Shown piece after piece: positions 46,033 through 53,918 of a stretch of DNA of 64,000 bases (positions within the stretch are counted from its first letter, which is position 1; the number at the start of each line of letters is the position of its first letter). The DNA comes from Robinsoniella peoriensis (GTDB lineage: Bacteria; Bacillota; Clostridia; Lachnospirales; Lachnospiraceae), in NCBI RefSeq assembly GCF_042680125.1, contig NZ_JBHTNY010000021.1; one strand, given 5' to 3'. The translations under genes were made by a program, and so were the position numbers. The notes below the pieces were generated by a model. It was not told where the DNA came from. It made no database searches and saw nothing but the letters and a program-made list of their open reading frames with translations.

Positions 46033-46920
46033 ATGAGCGAAACAAGAGTTTTAGAAAACGAAGCGTTACGGATAGAAGTAAATGATTTTGGTGCTGAACT
46101 TGCACGGGTTTATGATAAAAATGCCGGCAGAGAGGTTTTATGGAATGCAGACCCCGCTTATTGGAACCGCCACGCCCCAGTACTATTTCCTATTGTTGGT
46201 GCACTCCAGGATGAACAGTATCAATATAATAATAAAAGTTACCGGATGGGACAGCATGGATTCGCAAGAGACAGTGTATTTACATTAGAAGAACAGCAGT
46301 CCACCCTCATTTGCCACAAACTCACCTGGACAGAAGACAGCTTTAAAAAATATCCATTTAAGTTTTCCCTTTATATAACACATATTTTATCAGGAAATGT
46401 AATCAAAGTCTGCTGGAAAGTAGTAAATGAGCAGGAGGAAGCAATGTATTTTGGGATCGGAGCCCATCCGGCATTTCTTGCCCCTGTTAAAGCAGAAGAG
46501 AAGCAAGAGGATTATTATTTAAATTTATACACTGATAAAGAGAATTACACATGCCTGCGCATTAACGAAAAAGGACTGGCACTCACAGAATCACCGGAAA
46601 CGTTTGCGGCACAGGGTGGATTCTGTCCACTGAAAAAAGATCTGTTTAAGGATGGCGTATGGATTTTTGAAAATGCACAGCTGCAAAAAGCAGGACTTGC
46701 ATTACCCGATAAAACCCCTTATATAGAAATCAATTGTGAGGGCTTCCCCTATGTAGGAATCTGGACGAAACCAGGTGCCCCCTTTGTATGCCTGGAGCCA
46801 TGGTATGGCCGTACAGACGATGCCGGATTCAAAGGAAAAATCCAGGACAAAGCCGGGATTCAAAAGTTAAATGCCGGAGAAACTTTTGAGGCGGATTACA
46901 CCATAACCGTATGCCATTGA
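46033..46920 (+). CDS. Aldose 1-epimerase-like protein (LacX type)
   Basis: 295 aa. VNDFGAELARVYDKNAGREV near the start, PVLFPIVGAL, MGQHGFARD with a catalytic-type His, IGAHPAFLAP (second His), and C-terminal LEPWYGRTD match the aldose-epimerase/LacX subgroup. It likely interconverts sugar anomers; exact substrate unknown. ATG 46033 follows AAAAGGAGACAGGTT. Confidence 0.88.
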   Translation: MSETRVLENEALRIEVNDFGAELARVYDKNAGREVLWNADPAYWNRHAPVLFPIVGALQDEQYQYNNKSYRMGQHGFARDSVFTLEEQQSTLICHKLTWTEDSFKKYPFKFSLYITHILSGNVIKVCWKVVNEQEEAMYFGIGAHPAFLAPVKAEEKQEDYYLNLYTDKENYTCLRINEKGLALTESPETFAAQGGFCPLKKDLFKDGVWIFENAQLQKAGLALPDKTPYIEINCEGFPYVGIWTKPGAPFVCLEPWYGRTDDAGFKGKIQDKAGIQKLNAGETFEADYTITVCH

Positions 46921-46940
46921 ATGTGGACTCACAAATTTAA

Positions 46941-47684
46941 TCAGCGCCTGATATATGGATTTTGATAACGTCCCCTATTAATTGTCTTTTTGCCGCAATT
47001 GATGGCTTTTTGCGGACAATAGTGCAGGCAGGCAAAACAATATTCGCAGTTGTGATGCCATTCCGGTATCCCGTTTTCTATTGAAATATTGGATACCGGA
47101 CAGATTCTTTTACATTTTCCGCATCCGTTACATGAAGATTGGACGGTAAAGTTTTTATCTTTTTTCGCAAGTTCTTTATGCATGAAATTGTGGTAAAGAT
47201 TGAACAGCGGGTGGTAAAATTTCGGTTTTAATTTTCGCCGGTTTCGTACATCATCAGCGATTACTTCGATTTTTTGCTTTGCTGCATGAAATAGCTTTTC
47301 CTGTTCAGAATTTGTCTGAGGTTTAAACATCGGCGTATAGTTCTCCGGCATTTTAATTGCGTATTCCGCCTGAAGGCAGACACCCTGAGCTTTCAATATC
47401 TTACGGGCAAATGGAAGAGCATTCCCAGTCATGTTTCCCATATTTGCCACTGCAAAGCAATAGGTTCCTTTTTGTATTTCCACATTTGTCAGAAATTCAC
47501 GAACAATATGGGGCAGACCTAAAAAATATACGGGAAATACAATACCTGCACATCCGCTCATAGTAGTTCCTTTTGCCAGTTCCGGAGTTATGTTTTCTGT
47601 TTTACAATCAGGTAATATAGCAGCCAGTTCTTCTGCGATCATCTGGCTGTTTCCGGTGCCTGTAAAATAATAAATTGTGGTCAT
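46941..47684 (-). CDS. EFR1-type flavodoxin/ferredoxin protein
   Basis: 247 aa. A flavodoxin-like N-terminal domain (IYYFTGTGNSQMIAEELA, phosphate loop TGTGNS; VFPVYFLGLP) is fused to a C-terminal pair of 4Fe-4S motifs (CNGCGKCKRICP about 186-197, CEYCFACLHYCPQKA about 216-230). Such proteins are taken to move electrons in anaerobes; partner unknown. Divergent from a TetR regulator, with three TTACAC/GTGTCA dyads between them. Confidence 0.9.
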   Translation of the reverse strand: MTTIYYFTGTGNSQMIAEELAAILPDCKTENITPELAKGTTMSGCAGIVFPVYFLGLPHIVREFLTNVEIQKGTYCFAVANMGNMTGNALPFARKILKAQGVCLQAEYAIKMPENYTPMFKPQTNSEQEKLFHAAKQKIEVIADDVRNRRKLKPKFYHPLFNLYHNFMHKELAKKDKNFTVQSSCNGCGKCKRICPVSNISIENGIPEWHHNCEYCFACLHYCPQKAINCGKKTINRGRYQNPYIRR

Positions 47685-47747
47685 AAATTTTCCTCCTAAT
47701 TTCTGTTTCTATATTTCTGTTTCTATATTACTGTTTTTATTAAAATG

Positions 47748-47845
47748 TTACACTTGTGTCATTTGTTGAAGTCGAGTATAATCAAATTACACATTTGTGT
47801 CAATAGTTTTGCCCCAGGTTACACAATGGCATATGATTTGTGTCA
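47748..47845. promoter_or_regulatory. Three TTACAC...GTGTCA dyads between divergent genes
   Basis: TTACAC-TT-GTGTCA (47748-47761), TTACAC-ATTT-GTGTCA (47787-47802), and TTACAC and GTGTCA spaced wider (47819-47845). Likely operators for the TetR regulator controlling the flavodoxin/ferredoxin gene and itself. Just left, TTTCTGTTTCTATA is repeated in tandem near 47700-47730. Confidence 0.65.
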
Positions 47846-47954
47846 TTCTATCCGCTAAACTATGATCATGAAAAATATAGCAAAAAAATATAGGAAAACA
47901 GAAGAAAATGCAGAAAGGATTGCAGCTTTAGCTGCAATGTAAACCAGGTATAAG

Positions 47955-48497
47955 ATGGAGAAAAGTAATAACCCGATTTCGATTCGTTCACGTCAAATGA
48001 TTACAAACGCTTTAATGCAATTATTGAAAGAAAAGCCATATGAAGAGATTACCGTAACAGATATTGCAGAACGTTCGCAGTTGGTTCGCAAAACTTTTTA
48101 TAGAAATTTCTCTGGAAAGGATGAGATTATCGAATGCTATTTGCATGATATCTGCAAGAAATTTATAGGTGAACTGGAGAAAAAACAGGTCTGTAATTAT
48201 TATGAATATGCGCTTACTGTATTTCAGTTTTGGAAACCATATGCGAAGATGCTGATTTTTCTAAATAAGAAGAATTTATTTGATTATTTTGAAAAAGCAT
48301 TTGATAAAATCACGCCGTTGGCAAGTAATTTTTTCCCTTGTGAGGTCATTGAGGAGAAAAGGTTTGAATATTACTGTTATATCTATGTATGCGGCGGATT
48401 CCGTCAAATTCTGTGCGAATGGCTTTTACACGGAACCACAGAAACACCGGAGACTATGGCTGAGTATTTTAATCGGTTTCGAAGCGGTATTTTCTGA
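47955..48497 (+). CDS. TetR-family transcriptional regulator
   Basis: 180 aa. The N-terminal HTH (MITNALMQLLKEKPYEEITV then TDIAERSQLVRKTFYRNFSG) is typical TetR/AcrR. The C-terminal half has an all-helical domain as in the TetR_C group of Firmicutes. It probably represses the divergent flavodoxin/ferredoxin gene through the dyads between them. Confidence 0.9.
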   Translation: MEKSNNPISIRSRQMITNALMQLLKEKPYEEITVTDIAERSQLVRKTFYRNFSGKDEIIECYLHDICKKFIGELEKKQVCNYYEYALTVFQFWKPYAKMLIFLNKKNLFDYFEKAFDKITPLASNFFPCEVIEEKRFEYYCYIYVCGGFRQILCEWLLHGTTETPETMAEYFNRFRSGIF

Positions 48498-48541
48498 ACA
48501 GTTATTAACTGCTTTCAGAATAGGGAGGGAGAGTTGTTGTT

Positions 48542-49672
48542 ATGAAAATACATAGGTCATACCTAACATTTATTTTTCTTTTCGCAATTCTATTCTTATT
48601 TTTAACGCAAAGCATACATACAGAAGCAGCCCGTAACAAAATTTCCATGTTTTCACACCGTACTTTCCAGGTAAAGTTTGGAACCAGCAATGAAATTCCT
48701 ATTTTTTATAGCTCCGCAAATTCCAGGACACTGGGACTTAGAAATGTATCGAAGCGTTATCGTGTCATAGCCTCCAGCTCTAAGAAAAAAGTGGCAAGTG
48801 TAAACTATAGAAAAACACGTCTACCATACAGACTGCCATATATGAAACTTCAACAGGCTGGAAGAACACTCATTACCGTTAAAGTTTATAATACAAAAAA
48901 TAAATTTATCGGAAAATACAGTTGTATTTTAACGGTTCAGGCAAATAAAAAAGTTGCGGGGCTATTGAAAAAAGCCAAAAATAATACGATACTTGCAGTT
49001 GCCAATGCTGCGAATGTTGTTGTTCATGCAAAACCTGCTGCTCCGGGAACAGTACTCGGGACTTTCGAGCGAAATTCTGCTGTTTTAGTTGCGGCATCCA
49101 GGTTAAACAGCAGCAAAACAACACAGTGGATTCCGGTTTATATGCATCACATGGCGGGTACGAACGGACAAAAGAAAGTTGGTTATGTACTTGCCACCCA
49201 GGTTAGTCTGGAAGGTGTGAAAACAAGTCGTTTTTCGGATGACAACCGGCGAAATCAAATATGTAAATTTGCGATGAATTACCTGGGGACCCCCTTTGTC
49301 CTGGGCGGAACATCGTTAATCTATGGCACCGATTGTTCGAAATTTGTCAAATATGCTTATGAATTGGGAGGCGGTGTGTATAGTGTATCTGCACCTGGAG
49401 GAAGAACCGGCATTTATCCCCATACCGATTCGCTTTTGAATTATGGAGTCCAAATACCCAAAAATCAGCTGCAGCCAGGGGATATCATATTATATAAAGA
49501 CAATGATCCCTGCTGGGGGCCGGTCGGCCATGTAGGAATCTATATTGGAAGCGGATTTATCATAAATGAATCCGGACATTACGGCGAAATTTATCCCTCA
49601 GGCGGAGTCCGTATTTCTCGTATTAACTATGGTAACCGCATCGCTTACATGTTTCGTAATATTTTAGATTAA
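48542..49672 (+). CDS. Secreted NlpC/P60-family peptidoglycan hydrolase
   Basis: 376 aa. An N-terminal signal peptide (residues 1-30, YLTFIFLFAILFLFLTQSIH then TEAA). A beta-rich region (about 35-135), an SH3-like segment (about 150-225), and a C-terminal NlpC/P60 domain with catalytic Cys in YGTDCSKFV (about 260), His in GHVGIYIG (about 335) and a later His. It probably cleaves peptide stems in the cell wall. Last host gene before the prophage. Confidence 0.9.
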   Translation: MKIHRSYLTFIFLFAILFLFLTQSIHTEAARNKISMFSHRTFQVKFGTSNEIPIFYSSANSRTLGLRNVSKRYRVIASSSKKKVASVNYRKTRLPYRLPYMKLQQAGRTLITVKVYNTKNKFIGKYSCILTVQANKKVAGLLKKAKNNTILAVANAANVVVHAKPAAPGTVLGTFERNSAVLVAASRLNSSKTTQWIPVYMHHMAGTNGQKKVGYVLATQVSLEGVKTSRFSDDNRRNQICKFAMNYLGTPFVLGGTSLIYGTDCSKFVKYAYELGGGVYSVSAPGGRTGIYPHTDSLLNYGVQIPKNQLQPGDIILYKDNDPCWGPVGHVGIYIGSGFIINESGHYGEIYPSGGVRISRINYGNRIAYMFRNILD

Positions 49673-49709
49673 ATGATGCGCTTTAAAATCAAATTCGGTT
49701 GATTAGATA

Positions 49710-49729
49710 GATAGTTACGCGGAAAAATC
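49710..49729 (+). repeat. 20-bp direct repeat, left copy (candidate attL)
   Basis: GATAGTTACGCGGAAAAATC, identical to 57903-57922. These two copies bound the filamentous-phage gene block, 8,193 bases apart. The left copy is also the start of a compound palindromic element (to 49855), so it may be a host repeat that served as target rather than a phage-specific site. Confidence 0.6.
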
Positions 49730-49855
49730 TGAACGTGTTTTTCCGCAACGTAGCCAAAGCGGAGTGGTAAGCTCTGGCGGTGCGACGTTCATTCTCCCAA
49801 TGGAGTGCCGCCGGGAGAGGTTAGCGGAAAAACTGCGATTTTTCCGCAACGTAGT
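49714..49855. repeat. Compound REP-like palindrome
   Basis: Two modules of GCGGAAAAA ... TTTTTCCGCAACGTAG (hairpins at 49719-49753 and 49824-49854; the 16-mer TTTTTCCGCAACGTAG is exact at 49738 and 49839) flank an internal TCTCCC/GGGAGA and GGCGG/CCGCC structure. A related fragment TTTTTCCGCGTAG occurs near 40.4 kb. Looks like a dispersed non-coding repeat family of the host. Confidence 0.65.
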
Positions 49856-49923
49856 GGGTAACTATCCGCTAATTAACAATATTATAGCTTACAATTTGCA
49901 ATATGTAAAGAGAGGTAGTAAAT

Positions 49924-50109
49924 ATGTATAAAACCCCGGTATGTACGAATGATTTTGAAGTGTTGTTCCATTTGGCGGTTGTCACTGGTGCAAAAATAGA
50001 GGTAAAACAATATCGGGGAGAGTATGCATTTTATTATATTTATAACAGTCAATTTGCGCTTGATAGCGCGCGTGAAAAGATTTACGACTATATACAGAGT
50101 CGAATTTAA
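49924..50109 (+). CDS. Small phage protein, unknown
   Basis: 61 aa, MYKTPVCTNDFEVLFHLAVV onwards; mixed alpha/beta, soluble, ending in an amphipathic helix. GAGAGGTAGTAAAT precedes the ATG. In the circular phage it would follow the three small genes at 57174-57755. Not recognised. Confidence 0.65.
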   Translation: MYKTPVCTNDFEVLFHLAVVTGAKIEVKQYRGEYAFYYIYNSQFALDSAREKIYDYIQSRI

Positions 50110-50119
50110 GGAGGTATTT

Positions 50120-50365
50120 ATGGTTTTATATGGGGATTATGTATTAACAGGATTAGAAAGTATACAGGGCAAAAAAGATCCTAACAAGTGGTATCCTACG
50201 GCATGTCTTAATCAGGGCATCGAACCGTTAAAATTAAGTGTTACAGACGAATTATTTAAGAAGCTTCAGGGCATCCCAATGTATTCCGCGTTAAAGTGCA
50301 CATTTGATTACAACGATACATATAAGAACATGCGTTTAATTTCGGCGGATGTAGCAAAGTCTTAA
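50120..50365 (+). CDS. Candidate phage single-stranded-DNA-binding protein
   Basis: 81 aa, predicted mostly beta strands with spaced aromatic and basic residues (VLYGDYVLTGLESI, KKDPNKWYPTA, YSALKCTFDYNDTYKNMRL). Size, fold tendency and place just upstream of the coat genes are like gene V-type DNA-binding proteins of filamentous phages. No direct motif supports it, so this is inference. ATG 50120 follows AAGGAGGTATTT. Confidence 0.5.
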   Translation: MVLYGDYVLTGLESIQGKKDPNKWYPTACLNQGIEPLKLSVTDELFKKLQGIPMYSALKCTFDYNDTYKNMRLISADVAKS

Positions 50366-50539
50366 ACTGCTTTTGCAATAGGTGGGTGACGGTACGAACC
50401 CGCCAACCGCAAAGCGGTTGTATAATAGGAAACTAAACCTTGTGTTCATTTTTTTAGATAGTTGTTTGCCCGTGGATTTATAATTGGCATTTCGTAAAAA
50501 GAGGTGCGTGTTTCGTCAATTTTTTTTTAGGAGGTTTGT
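50366..50539 (+). other. Phage intergenic region with hairpins
   Basis: 174 non-coding bases. A perfect CAACCGC-AAA-GCGGTTG hairpin at 50404-50420 and a GGGT/ACCC pairing just before it; TATAAT at 50421-50426. It may be a terminator or promoter of the coat genes, or part of an origin. Confidence 0.4.
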
Positions 50540-50905
50540 ATGCAGTCTGATGATTCATTAATTAATGTGGATTTTGAAAAGTACGATTTTTACAATATGT
50601 CCAATGTGGATATACATAACCTGCTTAAAGAAATTAATTTAAGTTTGGGCGAAACTGCCGATAAAGTCCATGAAGTGCTAACAATTCCTACGAATGATTT
50701 AAAACAGGAAGTATCAAAAGGGCTTTCTGATGTAAACAAAAATTTAGAAACATTAACAATTAAGTTTGTTGACTCTTTTGACAGTATTGATAAATTAAAT
50801 GAGAATCTTTCCAATATTTACTTTATTGGTATTGCTTTGCTTGTTGGTGTTGGTCTTGTTGCCGGGCTTTTGTCTGGTATATTTATAACCAGATTTTTGA
50901 GGTAG
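50540..50905 (+). CDS. Phage protein with coiled coil and C-terminal membrane anchor
   Basis: 121 aa. Residues 22-88 are helical with heptad-like hydrophobics (LLKEINLSLGETADKVHEVL; LSDVNKNLETL), then one membrane helix (about 93-117) and basic end TRFLR. Lies before the coat gene, so it may be a minor virion or assembly protein. GGAGG before the ATG. Confidence 0.7.
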   Translation: MQSDDSLINVDFEKYDFYNMSNVDIHNLLKEINLSLGETADKVHEVLTIPTNDLKQEVSKGLSDVNKNLETLTIKFVDSFDSIDKLNENLSNIYFIGIALLVGVGLVAGLLSGIFITRFLR

Positions 50906-50909
50906 GTCT

Positions 50910-51038
50910 ATGGATAGTTTTACAGGTTTTTTACAGGTATTAAGTATAGGGTTAATATGTGGAATTTTTATAAGCTTTGGTTTGTCTGTTGTTTCCTATG
51001 TTATTAGCCTTGTAATTAAGATAATACATAAATCTTAA
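50910..51038 (+). CDS. Small phage membrane protein, minor-coat-like
   Basis: 42 aa, MDSFTGFLQVLSIGLICGIF onwards, almost entirely one hydrophobic helix with basic end KIIHKS. It starts four bases after the previous stop, with GAGGTAGG as site. Size and place are like pVII/pIX-type minor coat proteins of filamentous phages (inference). Confidence 0.6.
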   Translation: MDSFTGFLQVLSIGLICGIFISFGLSVVSYVISLVIKIIHKS

Positions 51039-51054
51039 GAGAGGGGGTATGTTT

Positions 51055-51243
51055 ATGTTAGCTTCTGCTATGCCTTTGGAGGCTGGTTCTGCTGTTACTA
51101 CGGCATTGGGAACTTGGGTTACTGGTATGGTGTCAGACGTTTCTGGTGCTGTAACGACTAATCTTCCGGTTATTTTAGGTGTTGTTACATTTGGAATTGT
51201 AATCGGGTTTGTCGTAAGATTTGCAAAAAGATTTGCAAAATAA
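51055..51243 (+). CDS. Candidate major coat protein (pVIII-like)
   Basis: 62 aa. A short N-terminal acidic-to-neutral stretch (MPLEAGSAVTTALGTWVTGM), then a membrane helix (NLPVILGVVTFGIVIGFVV) and a basic C-terminus RFAKRFAK that would face the packaged DNA. This is the plan of filamentous-phage major coat proteins. No cleavable signal peptide is apparent, as in Pf3. ATG 51055 is seven bases after GAGGGGG; the ATG at 51049 abuts it. A strong terminator follows at once. Confidence 0.8.
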   Translation: MLASAMPLEAGSAVTTALGTWVTGMVSDVSGAVTTNLPVILGVVTFGIVIGFVVRFAKRFAK

Positions 51244-51251
51244 TGTTTTTT

Positions 51252-51280
51252 AAAAGAGGGGTGTTTACCTCTCTTTTTTA
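51252..51280 (+). terminator. Terminator after the major-coat gene
   Basis: AAAAGAGGG ... CCTCTCTTTTTT hairpin ending in a T-run, 9 bases after the coat stop codon. Filamentous phages such as fd also place a terminator right after gene VIII, to make coat mRNA abundant. Confidence 0.85.
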
Positions 51281-51297
51281 CTATAAAGGAGGGAAAA

Positions 51298-52866
51298 ATG
51301 GGTAAAAAAATAAAAAAGATGCTACCTGTTTTATGTGCTTTTTCGATTTTCTTTACTTCTGTTTTTGGATCTTATATGACGGCAAGCGCTACTGTTATTG
51401 TTACGTTGGGGTTAGCGGAAATTTTACAGGGTTTGTTGGCAAGCTTCGGTGTTTCTTATATTGCTACGGAAATCTTTACAGATGGAAGTAGTGCACTGGA
51501 TGATTTTAACAATACGTGGGAAGATAGTTATACTCAGGAGCGCTTTAAAGTTATACAGGGCGGTGGTGGACGTCCGACTCCTGAGCCGGATCCTGATAAT
51601 CCGGATCTCTTTTATATTCCTACGTGGGATGAAACAGTGGAATCTTGCAAGGAGGGCATTGTTAATCTTGGGGAAAAGACTTGGGAATGTCTAAAGCCTT
51701 TTGTACAGGAATTAGTGGATAGTGCGGAACAATTTGGTGGTGCGTTTGCTTCTGCATTTGCACAGGGGAAAGACCCAGTAAAACCACCTAGCAGTTTTAT
51801 AACTGCGGAATATCCGAATTATTATTTTTATAAGAATTTAAAGCCTGCACCAAACAAACCAGAATCATGGTTTTTATATACTCTTCCAAAAGGGTATAGC
51901 CTTTTTAAAATGGGTTATAAGTTCTATTGGAATCCTACGGACTATGGTAAACAAGGAATAATGTATCGCTTTGATAATGGTGTACATGCTTATACTAGTG
52001 TTCAGAATAATTGTGGTGGAACTGCAATTAATCCTATAGATTGGTCTTGTTTTTACACAAACATGAATCTTTTTGAAAGTCGAGAAGATTTCGAAGCTAA
52101 TAAGGATAATCCTAACATTCGACGTGTTGCAAAAGCTCCTGTTTATGTGCATCCGTCCTTGCCAAAAGAGAATGGAAAGTATAAATTTTATCCTCCTGTA
52201 AAGCCTTTTTCTGTTCCTACACAGAGAATGTTGGAGGATTATGTACAGGATGTAAATGTTAACCAATGGAATACACAGGGGCAAGATTATACTATAGGGG
52301 AGTATTTTAAAAATTTGGGTATTACATGGATTGGTGATTTTCCGCCGAATCCAAATCCGAACCCAGATCCGAACCCGAACCCTGATCCGAACCCGAACCC
52401 TGATCCGAATCCGAATCCAGATCCGAATCCGAATCCAGATCCGAACCCAGATCCGAACCCGAACCCTGATCCGAATCCGAATCCAGATCCGAACCCGAAT
52501 CCTGATCCAAACCCAAACCCAAATCCAAATCCGAATCCGAATCCGAACCCTGATCCGAACCCGAATCCTGATCCAAACCCAGATCCTAGTCCTGATGGTG
52601 AGATAGGAGATTATACAGCGGATCTACGGGAGTTATTTCCGTTTTGCGTTCCATTCGATTTAATTAAAGCAATTGATTTGCTTAGTGCGGAACCTCAGGC
52701 TCCTGTTTTTACGTATAAGATAAAACTTGATCGTATGAAAATCGATTATGATATTAAGATCGATTTTGCGGAATATGAGGAGATTGCAAAAGTAGTTCGT
52801 GCATGTATGACATTTGCATTTGTTTTGGGACTTATTCTTGTTACGCGTAAGCTTATAAGGGGGTAA
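51298..52866 (+). CDS. Candidate adsorption/minor coat protein (pIII-like) with NP-D repeat linker
   Basis: 522 aa. Signal peptide at residues 1-31 (KMLPVLCAFSIFFTSVFGSY then MTASA). A globular N-terminal region with aromatics (about 60-345), a linker of Asn-Pro and Asp-Pro dipeptides (about 349-431), a C-terminal domain (about 435-500) and one membrane helix (AFVLGLILVT) with basic end RKLIRG. Signal peptide, flexible repeat linker and C-terminal anchor are the pIII plan, in which the linker is Gly-rich. It follows the coat gene and precedes the pVI-like and Zot genes. Likely receptor-binding tip protein. Confidence 0.75.
   Translation: MGKKIKKMLPVLCAFSIFFTSVFGSYMTASATVIVTLGLAEILQGLLASFGVSYIATEIFTDGSSALDDFNNTWEDSYTQERFKVIQGGGGRPTPEPDPDNPDLFYIPTWDETVESCKEGIVNLGEKTWECLKPFVQELVDSAEQFGGAFASAFAQGKDPVKPPSSFITAEYPNYYFYKNLKPAPNKPESWFLYTLPKGYSLFKMGYKFYWNPTDYGKQGIMYRFDNGVHAYTSVQNNCGGTAINPIDWSCFYTNMNLFESREDFEANKDNPNIRRVAKAPVYVHPSLPKENGKYKFYPPVKPFSVPTQRMLEDYVQDVNVNQWNTQGQDYTIGEYFKNLGITWIGDFPPNPNPNPDPNPNPDPNPNPDPNPNPDPNPNPDPNPDPNPNPDPNPNPDPNPNPDPNPNPNPNPNPNPNPDPNPNPDPNPDPSPDGEIGDYTADLRELFPFCVPFDLIKAIDLLSAEPQAPVFTYKIKLDRMKIDYDIKIDFAEYEEIAKVVRACMTFAFVLGLILVTRKLIRG
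52342..52590 (+). repeat. Coding tandem repeat for the Asn-Pro/Asp-Pro linker
   Basis: About 250 bases of 6-base units such as CCGAAC, CCAGAT and CCGAAT, encoding alternating NP and DP dipeptides. The codons vary between units, so the repeat is old enough to drift, but it can still change length by slippage. Confidence 0.9.
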
Positions 52867-52870
52867 ATAT

Positions 52871-53092
52871 ATGGATATAGTTAATAAGTTTTTACAGCCA
52901 ATTTTGAAACTGTTGCCAATGAGTCCATTTGTTGGTGTTCTGGATAGTATGGAGAAGTTACCTTATCTTGGATATGTTAACTATTTTATACCGATCGGTA
53001 CATTTGTCCGTATAGGGGGGCTCTGGCTTGTTGCGGTTGGCTTGTTTTATTTATACAGTATAATTTTGCGTTGGATTAGGGCGATACAATAG
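52871..53092 (+). CDS. Small phage membrane protein, pVI-like
   Basis: 73 aa with two hydrophobic segments (about 5-25 and 38-68) and a basic, aromatic C-terminus RWIRAIQ. Lies between the pIII-like and Zot genes, where pVI sits in Ff phages. Function by position only. Starts four bases after the upstream stop. Confidence 0.65.
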   Translation: MDIVNKFLQPILKLLPMSPFVGVLDSMEKLPYLGYVNYFIPIGTFVRIGGLWLVAVGLFYLYSIILRWIRAIQ

Positions 53093-53106
53093 GAGGAGAA
53101 AAAAAT

Positions 53107-53754
53107 ATGATTATCTTATATTCTGGCACTCCTGGAAGCGGGAAAAGTCTGCATGTTGCGGAGAAGATACGTGCGGGCTTGGTTCTTGGCAAACCTTGTA
53201 TTTGCAATTTTCCGATTGCGGATGAGAAGATTAAGCATAAAAAGGCAGAATTTATTTATAAGGATAATGCGGAATTAACCCCGCAATTCCTTATGGATTA
53301 TGCCTCTTCCTATCTTTCTGCACATTCTAACTGGAATGTGCATAAAGTTGAGGGTGCGATAAAGTTGTTTATTGATGAAGCACAGTTATTGTTTAATAGC
53401 AGAGAATATACACAAAAAGATCGCAAGGAATGGTTGCGATTTCTTACGCAACATCGTCATTTTGGCTACGACATTTATCTTATAACGCTATTTGACCGTA
53501 TGCTCGATAGGCAGATCAGGGCGCTTATTGAGGACGAATTTATGCATCGGAAGGTTGCTAATATGGGTAAAATGGGGTGGATTGTCGGACATCTTACGAT
53601 TAAGCCGTTATTTTATTATAGGCACCTGTGGTACCCAATGAAAGAGCGTATAGGCGGTAATTTCTTTGTAGCAAACAAGCGCAATTACAGTCTATATGAT
53701 ACGCATTACATATTTAAAAAAGAAGAGAGCGGACAGACTGAACATGGGGATTAA
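53107..53754 (+). CDS. Zot-domain phage assembly ATPase (pI-like)
   Basis: 215 aa. Walker A YSGTPGSGKSLH (about residue 6-14), Walker B IKLFIDEAQLLFN (about 89-101), then FLTQHRHFGYDIYLITL with the sensor region, as in Zot/pI proteins of filamentous phages. Unlike Ff pI it has no C-terminal membrane helix and periplasmic tail. It should power extrusion of the virion. GGAGGAGAAAAAAAT precedes the ATG. Its 3' end carries half of a terminator. Confidence 0.93.
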   Translation: MIILYSGTPGSGKSLHVAEKIRAGLVLGKPCICNFPIADEKIKHKKAEFIYKDNAELTPQFLMDYASSYLSAHSNWNVHKVEGAIKLFIDEAQLLFNSREYTQKDRKEWLRFLTQHRHFGYDIYLITLFDRMLDRQIRALIEDEFMHRKVANMGKMGWIVGHLTIKPLFYYRHLWYPMKERIGGNFFVANKRNYSLYDTHYIFKKEESGQTEHGD

Positions 53755-53791
53755 GGGGCCCCGGTGAGGGCTGTTGGCTCTCTTCTTTTTT
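53716..53791 (+). terminator. Terminator after the Zot gene
   Basis: AAAAAAGAAGAGAGCgGACAG (53716-53736, 2 mismatches) pairs with CTGTTGGCTCTCTTCTTTTTT (53771-53791). The left arm lies within the last codons of the Zot gene. Confidence 0.8.
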
Positions 53792-53918
53792 AAAGCGTTG
53801 CAAAGCGCCTACTTGACTATAGCAACACTTAACACTCAAAACACACTTTTACTGTTACTTTTACTAAAAAAGTATACGTGAAATAACAGTAATACTAAAC
53901 AAGAATTTGGGAGGATTT
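53792..53918 (+). other. Upstream region of the phage replication gene
   Basis: 127 bases with a 9-bp inverted repeat TTACTGTTA (53849-53857) / TAACAGTAA (53884-53892) and a short GCG/CGC hairpin near 53795. Possible promoter control or Rep-binding sites of the plus-strand origin. No nick-site consensus recognised. Confidence 0.45.

Noticed and set aside
48280..48555. 91-codon + strand frame at the end of the TetR gene
   Set aside because: Out of frame within the TetR gene and starting without a ribosome binding site.
49924..50365. Small genes as a toxin-antitoxin pair
   Set aside because: No toxin or antitoxin motif; position and spacing fit phage DNA-binding genes better.
52342..52590. 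Regular short repeats that could suggest a CRISPR array
   Set aside because: The units are six bases, have no spacers and lie in frame inside an ORF as NP/DP dipeptides.
52322..52606. Open frames on both strands over the repeat (Asp-Ser-rich on - and Arg-Ile-rich on +)
   Set aside because: They are by-products of the six-base repeat in other frames, with no ribosome binding site.
53107..53754. Zot similarity as a sign of a toxin
   Set aside because: The Zot domain is the phage assembly ATPase; the C-terminal extension linked to zonula-occludens activity in Vibrio is absent.
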